From NCBI GenBank assembly GCA_026713405.1, contig JAPOON010000719.1, positions 1-11,094 on the forward strand: a DNA stretch of 11,094 nucleotides. Direction: 5' to 3'. Numbering within the stretch: position 1 is the first letter of the stretch; each line of letters opens with the position of its first letter. The DNA comes from Gammaproteobacteria bacterium. Lineage in GTDB: Bacteria > Pseudomonadota > Gammaproteobacteria > Pseudomonadales > Azotimanducaceae_A. The translations under genes and the position numbers were made by a program. Under the pieces are notes generated by a model. That model had not been told where the DNA came from. It saw only the letters and a list, made by a program, of their open reading frames with translations, and made no database searches. Shown here piece by piece: positions 5,818 through 11,094 of this stretch.

Positions 5818-6494
5818 TGATCCGCGCAAAGCTCTCCAACGCCCAGATCGCCTGGCGCGCGGCACAGGATATCGAGGATGGCGCCTACGTGAATCTCGGC
5901 ATCGGCTTCCCCGAACAAATCGCCAGGTTCCAGCCCGAGGGCCGCCACGTTACCTATCACTCCGAGAACGGCATCCTGGGTTTCGGCCGGGCGCCGGATC
6001 AAGGGGAAGAGGACTGGGACCTTGTCAATGCGGGCAAGAAAGCGATCACCCTGAACCCCGGCGCTTCTTTCTGCGATCATGCGGTCAGCTTCGCGATGGT
6101 GCGCGGCGGCCATCTCGACCTGGCCGTGCTGGGCGCCTACCAGTTGGCCCAGAACGGCGATCTTGCCAATTGGCGCCTCGGCGCCCGGGGCGTGCCCGCC
6201 GTGGGCGGCGCCATGGATCTCGTGCATGGCGCCAAACGGGTCGCGGTGGTCACCGATCACGTGACCAGGGATGGAAAACCAAAACTCGTTGAGCGCTGCA
6301 CCTTTCCGTTGACGGGCGTTGGCTGCGTGATGTGCGTCTACACTTCGCTGGCCGTGATAGACATAGTCGACGGCCGGTTCCTCCTGCGCGAAAAGCTCCC
6401 GGAAATCTCCCTTGATGACCTGCAGGAGGTCACCGGGGCACCGCTGCACGTCGAAGGAGAGGTCGCCGACTTGATCGTGCCCGCGGTTGACTGA
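5817..6494 (+). CDS. 3-oxoacid CoA-transferase subunit B, 3-oxoadipate (PcaJ)-like
   Basis: Beta subunit of the same heteromeric type I CoA-transferase, 225 aa, normal for the family. The frame is open further upstream, but ATG 5817 is clearly the start: it overlaps the A-subunit stop (TGATG), and the protein begins as family members do. Visible: DIEDGAYVNLGIGFPE (18-33); SENG (49-52) with E50, the catalytic glutamate that forms the glutamyl-CoA thioester; DLVNAGKKAITLNPGASFCDHA; FAMVRGGHLDLAVLGAYQ; GDLANWRL; GGAMDLVHGAKRV; and CTFPLTGVGCV. All features needed for activity appear intact, so the pair is probably functional if the A subunit is translated. PcaJ-like is the best fit, but substrate choice among 3-oxoacids cannot be settled from motifs. 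No other beta-ketoadipate gene lies in the window. Confidence 0.93.
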   Translation: MIRAKLSNAQIAWRAAQDIEDGAYVNLGIGFPEQIARFQPEGRHVTYHSENGILGFGRAPDQGEEDWDLVNAGKKAITLNPGASFCDHAVSFAMVRGGHLDLAVLGAYQLAQNGDLANWRLGARGVPAVGGAMDLVHGAKRVAVVTDHVTRDGKPKLVERCTFPLTGVGCVMCVYTSLAVIDIVDGRFLLREKLPEISLDDLQEVTGAPLHVEGEVADLIVPAVD

Positions 6495-6655
6495 GCACCT
6501 GCAATCCAAGCAACGAGACGGCATCAGCGCGCACCGCACAGGCGCAGCACATGCGTGCCCTCCCTTGCCATGCCGACGCTCGCACTACCCTGCCCGGGCC
6601 CTTAAACTGCGCCCCTCTTTCCTCACGCATCCCAACCCGGGGCCCTGAATTACAC

Positions 6656-6661
6656 GAGAGG
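6656..6661 (+). promoter_or_regulatory. Ribosome binding site of the carboxylesterase
   Basis: GAGAGG ends four bases before ATG 6666. The spacing is slightly short but it supports that start, which also gives a clean N-terminal membrane segment. Confidence 0.6.
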
Positions 6662-6665
6662 CACC

Positions 6666-8471
6666 ATGAGAAAAGCATCCATCATCCTGATCGTGATCGC
6701 GGTCGCCGTCGTTGCCGGCGGCTTCCTCTACATCGCCAACCTGCCCGAACCCGAGGCGCCCCCGGAACGGAACGACACCACCCTGAGGTACACCGAAGGC
6801 GGCGAGGTGGTCGGCTTCATCGACGATTTCGGCGCCCGCGCCTGGATGGGCGTGCCCTTCGCCGCGCCGCCGGTCGGTGAGTTGCGCTGGAAGGCGCCCC
6901 GGCCGCCGGCCCGGAACAGCGAAGTGATCGAGGCCCTGGCCGCAGGGCCCATGTGCCCCCAGTTCGAAACCATTCTCAGCGGCGGAGATCTTGGCGGTGA
7001 ACCTTCGGTGATCGGCAGCGAGGACTGCCTCTACCTCAACATCTGGTCGCCGCCGAATGCCCGCGACCTGCCGGTCATGTTCTGGATCCACGGCGGCGGC
7101 AATACCATCGGCCACGCCGGCAGCTTCATCGGCGCCAAGCTCGCCGCGGCGCACAACCTGGTGGTGGTCACCACCAACTACCGCCTCGGTGTCTTCGGAT
7201 GGTTCAACCACCCCGCGCTGCAAACTGGCAATCCCACAGACGATTCGGGCAACTACGGCACGCTCGACCTGGTGCGGGCCCTCGAATGGACCCGTGACAA
7301 CATCGCCGCGTTCGGCGGCGACCCCAACCGCGTTACCGTATTCGGTGAGTCCGCAGGCGCCTTCAACACCCTGGCGATGATGGCTTCTCCCCTGGCCGCC
7401 GGGCTGTTTCACCGCGCCGTCGTGCAGAGCGGCGGTTTCGAGGCGGCCGATCCCGTTCGGGGCCGCAACTTCAGCGACGAAGGAGGACACGAGTTCAGCG
7501 GCCCGGAAATCGTCAACCATCTGCTGGTCGCCGATGGCCTTGCCGATGATACTCGCGGCGCCCGGCGGCACCAGGAAACCATGGACAACGCCGCAACACG
7601 CGATTACCTGCACGGCAAGTCTCCCGGCGACATATTCGCCGCAGTCGACGGCGGCCCCTTCGGCATGTTCGACATGCCCGACAATTTCGGCGACGGCCAC
7701 GTGCTGCCAAACCTGCCCACCGACGAGATTTTCTCCAGTGCAGGCAATCATAACCAGGTTCCCGTCATCCTAGGCACCAACCGCGACGAGCCGACCCTGT
7801 TCATGACCAGAGACCCCAGATATGTCGACAGTACCTTCGGCATTTTCTTCTCTCTGAAGGACGAACAGACCTACCGCTCGCTCGCCCACTACGGCGGGCG
7901 GGCCTGGAAAGCGCGGGGCGTCGACCAGCTTGCCGAATCCATGACCGCATCCGGCAACCCGGACGTCTACGCCTACCGGTTCGACTGGGACGAGGAGCCG
8001 AGCATCCTGGGCTACGACCTGAGCGTCGCCCTGGGCGCGGCCCACGCCATCGAGATCGGCTTCGTATTCGGCGAGTTCAACGGGCTCGGCCTCGGCTACG
8101 TTTACCCCGACGACGAGAACCAGTGGCGGCTGTCGGACAGCGTGATGTCCTACTGGGCCGAGTTCGCCTATACCGGCAACCCGGGCGCGGGCCGCGACGG
8201 CGCCGAGACGCCCTGGCTCGCCTGGGGGCAGGACGGCATGACCCAGATCATTCTCGACACGCCCACCGACGGCGGCATCCGCATGGACGACGAGGTGGTG
8301 ACCTACGAGACGCTGAAGGCGGAATTGGTCGCCGATGCGGACTTCGGCGACAAGTCCGTCCACTGCGCCACCTATGTGCGTACGTTCCGGGATACGGGCC
8401 TGTTCGACGGCGCCGAGTACGAGGCGCTCGGCTGCAGCGAGTGGCCGCCGGAGAGCATCTCCAGGTTCTGA
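6666..8471 (+). CDS. Type B carboxylesterase with N-terminal membrane anchor
   Basis: Alpha/beta-hydrolase of the carboxylesterase/lipase type B family (cholinesterase fold), 601 aa, somewhat longer than common bacterial members (about 500-550). It hydrolyses carboxylic esters. The full machinery is visible: EDCLYLNIW (119-127); oxyanion-hole HGGG (142-145); TTNYRLGVFGW (169-179); nucleophile S229 in FGESAGAFN; acid E375 in GTNRDEPTLF; and His460 in GAAHAIEIGFVFGE, matching the acetylcholinesterase Ser-Glu-His order. Residues 5-24 form one hydrophobic segment after MRK with no lipobox, and no obvious cleavage site before a Pro/Glu-rich linker, so it is probably an inner-membrane signal anchor with the enzyme in the periplasm. 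Cysteines 97 and 121 lie at the family's first disulfide position; C567 and C590 near the end could form another. It lies 171 bases after the CoA-transferase genes, either distal in their operon or separately promoted; no convincing promoter or terminator is seen between. The substrate is unknown. Confidence 0.93.
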   Translation: MRKASIILIVIAVAVVAGGFLYIANLPEPEAPPERNDTTLRYTEGGEVVGFIDDFGARAWMGVPFAAPPVGELRWKAPRPPARNSEVIEALAAGPMCPQFETILSGGDLGGEPSVIGSEDCLYLNIWSPPNARDLPVMFWIHGGGNTIGHAGSFIGAKLAAAHNLVVVTTNYRLGVFGWFNHPALQTGNPTDDSGNYGTLDLVRALEWTRDNIAAFGGDPNRVTVFGESAGAFNTLAMMASPLAAGLFHRAVVQSGGFEAADPVRGRNFSDEGGHEFSGPEIVNHLLVADGLADDTRGARRHQETMDNAATRDYLHGKSPGDIFAAVDGGPFGMFDMPDNFGDGHVLPNLPTDEIFSSAGNHNQVPVILGTNRDEPTLFMTRDPRYVDSTFGIFFSLKDEQTYRSLAHYGGRAWKARGVDQLAESMTASGNPDVYAYRFDWDEEPSILGYDLSVALGAAHAIEIGFVFGEFNGLGLGYVYPDDENQWRLSDSVMSYWAEFAYTGNPGAGRDGAETPWLAWGQDGMTQIILDTPTDGGIRMDDEVVTYETLKAELVADADFGDKSVHCATYVRTFRDTGLFDGAEYEALGCSEWPPESISRF

Positions 8472-8473
8472 CC

Positions 8474-8493
8474 GGCGCGGGCCGGGTTGCGCC
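8474..8493. other. Weak inverted repeat between convergent genes
   Basis: GGCGC (8474-8478) and GCGCC (8489-8493) can pair around ten bases in the 22-base gap between the esterase and MFS stop codons. No T-run follows on either strand, so any terminator function would be weak. Included because the two convergent genes have no other visible end signal. Confidence 0.2.
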
Positions 8494-9672
8494 CTATCGC
8501 CGCGCCTGGCTCATGACCGGCCTGCAAAGCAGCGCGCCGACGAAAATGCAGGCGGCGGCAAACCAGCCGTTCGCCGCGAAGCTGCCCGATGCATCGCTGA
8601 TAAAGCCACCGGCAAAGGGCGCGATGGCACCGGCGATCATGATGAATGCCGGATGGGATGCCGCGAGCCCGCCCGACGGATCGAACCGCGACAGAACGCC
8701 GAGCATGATCGGCATCACCGCGGTGGGCAGGGCCGCGAACAAGGGTGTGGCGATGAAGAACGCCGGCACGGTACCGATGTTGGACAGCGACACGCCGGTA
8801 ACCAGCAGAATCGCGACGATGACGGCAATGGGCAGCCCCGGCGCCATGCGGCTGCCGACCCAACCGGCCAGTAGCGGGCAGGCGATGCCGACCAGTGCCC
8901 CGGTCATCAGGACATAGCCGATCATCTCCGCCTCGAGGGGAACGGCGCGCCCCACCCTGACCAGGAAGAGCGCCAGCGTTCCGTGGCCGAAGAACATGAC
9001 GCCAAGCCCCACCAGGGCAAGCCAGCCGACCCCCTTCGAAGGGGACCCCGCGGCGGGATCGGCAGGCGGCAGCGGTTTCGGCACCGGGGTGCCCCGAATG
9101 AACGCGAGCGCAAGCAGCGCACAGAGAATGTACACGGCGTACAGGCCATCCAGCTCGTTCCAGTCCAGAAACGAGGGTGAAACTTCATTTGCCAGCAGAT
9201 GCGCGTGCAATGCCCGGGGCAACACGAAAGCAAGGGCCAGGCCCATGACGCCCACCAGGGAATTGATGACGCCGAAGGTCAATTCCGGAGTGGCCGACCG
9301 GGCGGCGGTAGCCATCACCGTAGACAGCACCGCCCCCAGCGCGAAACCGGCCGGAGCGCGCAGCGCCAGCAGTTCCCACACCGAACCCGTGAACAGCGAC
9401 AACAGGTTGAATCCGGCGATGGCCAGCGCACCCAGCAAATACACCCGGTGCGGGTTCAGTCGCGAAGCCAGCCTGCCGAGCAGCAGGTTGCCGGCGGCGA
9501 TGCCGCTCAATTCCGTGGTTGCGACCAGCCCCGCCTGGAAGTTGGTGGCTGAAAACGACAGGACGACCGCATCGACATTGAAAGCCATGCCGAGGGATGC
9601 AGCGAACGCCAGCAGCAGCACCGCCGTGAGCGCCACCGACTGCATCACCGTAAAGTGGATACGACCTTCCAT
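8494..9672 (-). CDS. Major facilitator superfamily transporter, 12 predicted helices
   Basis: Inner-membrane transporter, 392 aa. Twelve hydrophobic segments can be counted, in two sets of six: in the first half VALTAVLLLAFAASLGMAF, LVATTELSGIAAGNLLLG, VYLLGALAIAGFNLL, the LALRAPAGFALGAVLS region, FGVINSLVGVMGLALAF and YAVYILCALLALAFI; then a Pro-rich loop (VPKPLPPADPAAG) and six more. LLLGRLASRLNPHRV after helix 2 resembles the MFS loop 2-3 motif, and LALRAPAGFALGAV fits helix 4. The frame runs far upstream through cobT's antisense, but ATG 9672 is preferred because AGGAGG (9683-9688) precedes it by ten bases. An in-frame ATG at 9735 would add 21 polar residues and has no well-placed ribosome site. 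Substrate and direction (import or export) are unknown. It converges on the esterase and diverges from cobT. Confidence 0.85.
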   Translation of the reverse strand: MEGRIHFTVMQSVALTAVLLLAFAASLGMAFNVDAVVLSFSATNFQAGLVATTELSGIAAGNLLLGRLASRLNPHRVYLLGALAIAGFNLLSLFTGSVWELLALRAPAGFALGAVLSTVMATAARSATPELTFGVINSLVGVMGLALAFVLPRALHAHLLANEVSPSFLDWNELDGLYAVYILCALLALAFIRGTPVPKPLPPADPAAGSPSKGVGWLALVGLGVMFFGHGTLALFLVRVGRAVPLEAEMIGYVLMTGALVGIACPLLAGWVGSRMAPGLPIAVIVAILLVTGVSLSNIGTVPAFFIATPLFAALPTAVMPIMLGVLSRFDPSGGLAASHPAFIMIAGAIAPFAGGFISDASGSFAANGWFAAACIFVGALLCRPVMSQARR

Positions 9673-9937
9673 GAACCCGGTTCCTCCTGTACCCGCCGCA
9701 GCCTGATCGACTTCGGCCTTCCCGTCGGCCCGCATGGCGGAAAATCGCAAAAGTCCTCCGTGGGCGTGGAAACGCCAACGCAATATAGAGACAGGATTGT
9801 CCGCCCGCCGGGCCAGCGCGGCATCATGGTGTGGAGCGAACCGCCAGTCAAACCGGCCCGGCGCTTGCGTGCCGTGCAACAAAGTCGCTAGTGTTCGCCG
9901 GGTCTGCCAGCCGGCTTTCGACGGCGGAGTTGCGACA
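9673..9937. promoter_or_regulatory. Divergent intergenic region between the MFS gene and cobT
   Basis: 265 bases that should hold promoters for both genes. On the minus strand TATATT (9782-9787; five of six) is a possible -10 for the MFS gene, but no good -35 lies 16-18 bases upstream. On the plus strand TAGTGT near 9891, with TTGCGT 18 bases upstream, is a weak candidate for cobT. A short hairpin, GGCGT-GGAA-ACGCC, lies near 9763-9776. I do not see the conserved core of a cobalamin riboswitch. Confidence 0.3.
9923..9929 (+). promoter_or_regulatory. Ribosome binding site deciding the cobT start
   Basis: GGCGGAG lies eight bases before ATG 9938. The frame is open from 9734, but the residues before 9938 are low-complexity translated intergenic sequence unlike CobT, so this ATG is the start. 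Confidence 0.65.
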
Positions 9938-10993
9938 ATGTCTGAAGGCAGTTCTTTCACAATCAGCGAAGACCAGAAGACTTCCGCTGAAACATCGGCC
10001 TTCCTCCGTGCGGTCCAGGCCGCCATCGACGGCAAGACCAAGCCGCTCGGCGCCCTGGGCAGGCTGGAAGCACTGGCTGCGCAGATCGCGCAGGTGCAGC
10101 AGACTCTCGAACCCACCGCTGAACGCTGCAGGCTTACCGTATTCGCCGCCGACCATGGCATCGCGCAAGCCGGCGTATCTGCCTTTCCACAAGAAGTGAC
10201 CCGGCAGATGCTGCAGAACTTTCTGGCCGGAGGCGCCGCCGCCAACGTCATGGCCAGGACGCTCGGCGTGGAATTCGCCCTTGTCGACGCCGGCGTCAGA
10301 GGCCCGGCCTTCGAGGAGCCCGGTCTTGCTTCCATCCGTATCGGCAACGGCACCGACAACTCGGCCGAACGGCCGGCCATGTCCGCGGCCCAATGCCGCC
10401 GCGCGTTGCGGGAGGGCCGCGCCATCGGCGGCGAACCGGCCCACGAAGCGGCCTGCTTCGGCGAGATGGGCATCGGCAATACCTCATCGGCCAGCCTCGT
10501 GGCCGCCAAGCTGCTCGGTTTGCCGGTGGGCCGCCTCACGGGCCGCGGCACGGGCCTGGACGACGACGGGCTTGCCAGGAAGCGGCGCATCCTTGAAGCC
10601 GCGGCCGACCGAACACCCGGGGAACTCGAACCGGAGGTCGCCCTGCGCGAATACGGCGGCTTCGAAACCGTCATGCTGGCCGGCGCCATGATGGGGGCCG
10701 CCGGGGCAGGCAAGCTGGTGCTGGTGGACGGTTTCATCGCGACGGTCTCGGCACTGGCGGCCTTGCGCATGACGCCCGAGGTGGAACGCCACCTGGTGTT
10801 CGCGCACCGCTCCGCTGAACCGGGGCATACCGCCGTGCTCGAGGCGATGGGCGCCGAGCCATTGCTCGACCTGAACCTGAGGCTCGGCGAAGGCACCGGC
10901 GCCCTGCTCGCCTGGCCGCTGGTGCAGTCCGCAGCCGCGATAATGCGCGACATGGCCAGCTTCAGCTCCGCCGGGGTCAGCGGCAAGTCATGA
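9938..10993 (+). CDS. cobT: Nicotinate-nucleotide--dimethylbenzimidazole phosphoribosyltransferase (CobT)
   Basis: Cytoplasmic enzyme of nucleotide-loop assembly in cobalamin synthesis. It transfers phosphoribose from nicotinate mononucleotide to 5,6-dimethylbenzimidazole, giving alpha-ribazole phosphate for the lower ligand. Length is 351 aa, the normal size. Visible in order: KPLGALGRLE (35-44); the ADHGIAQAGVSAFPQEVTRQM region (71-91); NFLAGGAAANVMAR; GEMGIGNTSSASLVAAKLLG (175-194), with E176 at the position of Salmonella E174; GRGTGLDDDG; EYGGFETVMLAGAMMGAA; VLVDGFIATV; and AHRSAEPGH with LRLGEGTGALLAWPLVQ, where E318 matches the catalytic base E317. No substitution is seen in these motifs, so it should be active. 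Usual partners (cobS, cobU/cobP, cobC) are not in the window, although one could begin beyond the right edge. Its stop overlaps an ATG (ATGA at 10990), but the frame that follows is not a recognised cobalamin gene. Confidence 0.96.
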   Translation: MSEGSSFTISEDQKTSAETSAFLRAVQAAIDGKTKPLGALGRLEALAAQIAQVQQTLEPTAERCRLTVFAADHGIAQAGVSAFPQEVTRQMLQNFLAGGAAANVMARTLGVEFALVDAGVRGPAFEEPGLASIRIGNGTDNSAERPAMSAAQCRRALREGRAIGGEPAHEAACFGEMGIGNTSSASLVAAKLLGLPVGRLTGRGTGLDDDGLARKRRILEAAADRTPGELEPEVALREYGGFETVMLAGAMMGAAGAGKLVLVDGFIATVSALAALRMTPEVERHLVFAHRSAEPGHTAVLEAMGAEPLLDLNLRLGEGTGALLAWPLVQSAAAIMRDMASFSSAGVSGKS

Positions 10994-11094
10994 GGCGTGC
11001 CCGCAGCCTAGCAGCCCGTGGCAAAAGTGCGGCGAAGCACCGAGAGCGCCGATGCGCCCGTCTGACAAGGCGCGAGGAGCGAGAATATCGGGCA

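Noticed and set aside
6495..6665. Terminator or promoter between the CoA-transferase B gene and the esterase
   Set aside because: Only loose GGGC/GCCC pairing and poor hexamers are present, with no T-run after a stem. The boundary remains open.
9786..9806. Sequence resembling a B12-box (AGACAGGATTGTCCGCC) upstream of cobT, suggesting a cobalamin riboswitch
   Set aside because: Only a loose match to the CAGGA...CTGCC end. The GCCACTG core and the other conserved riboswitch segments are absent from the 265-base leader, and the element would sit unusually far from them. A covariance search (Rfam RF00174) would settle it; a significant hit would reverse this.
9673..10986. Long N-terminal extension of the MFS frame running antisense through cobT (830 codons in all)
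   Set aside because: The extension is a Ser/Ala/Arg-rich antisense shadow of cobT. The transporter starts at 9672 after AGGAGG.

Overview
The window is GC-rich DNA (roughly 62-63% by eye) with dense, uniform codon use. It looks like a Gram-negative proteobacterium, most likely a gammaproteobacterium or a relative with many TonB receptors. The outer-membrane TonB-dependent receptor settles the Gram-negative part; the exact lineage is inference. There are seven well-supported complete genes, one further gene (CoA-transferase subunit A) whose start is unresolved, and one possible regulator remnant. I see no rRNA, tRNA or CRISPR, and no complete mobile element.

Layout. Positions 1-989 (minus) hold the 5' two thirds of a GPH (MelB-type) cation symporter, running off the left edge. 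It overlaps by one base the type III (CaiB/BaiF) CoA-transferase at 989-2173 (minus), so the two form an operon read leftwards. That operon appears to have its own promoter and a palindromic operator candidate (about 2197-2230). These abut a textbook intrinsic terminator (2229-2259) that ends the next gene upstream, a TonB-dependent receptor (2302-4629, minus). A 528-base divergent intergenic region (4630-5157) follows. It carries the receptor promoter and 5' UTR, a plus-strand promoter with a 16-bp palindrome just downstream, and a possible TetR-type regulator remnant. Next on the plus strand come the two subunits of a type I 3-oxoacid/3-oxoadipate CoA-transferase (5158-5817 and 5817-6494, TGATG overlap) and a membrane-anchored type B carboxylesterase (6666-8471). 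A 12-helix MFS transporter (8494-9672, minus) converges on the esterase with only 22 bases between stops. It diverges from cobT (9938-10993, plus), the lower-ligand-activating enzyme of cobalamin synthesis. The last about 100 bases resemble neither a normal gene nor a clear element.

How the genes may work together (inference). The receptor, esterase, symporter, MFS transporter and two unrelated CoA-transferase families read as a locus for taking up and breaking down an esterified or carboxylated organic compound. The receptor would bring it across the outer membrane. The anchored esterase would release an acid. The symporter or MFS protein would move product inward. The CoA-transferases would make the CoA thioester for beta-ketoadipate-like or beta-oxidation-like breakdown. 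The substrate cannot be read from the sequence. cobT looks like a neighbour rather than a partner.

I did not find a clearly new biological system. The most informative oddities are: the type I CoA-transferase A subunit lacks any usual start codon where its conserved N-terminus begins, next to a possible TetR remnant; a compact terminator/promoter/operator block lies at 2197-2259; and the receptor very probably starts at TTG.
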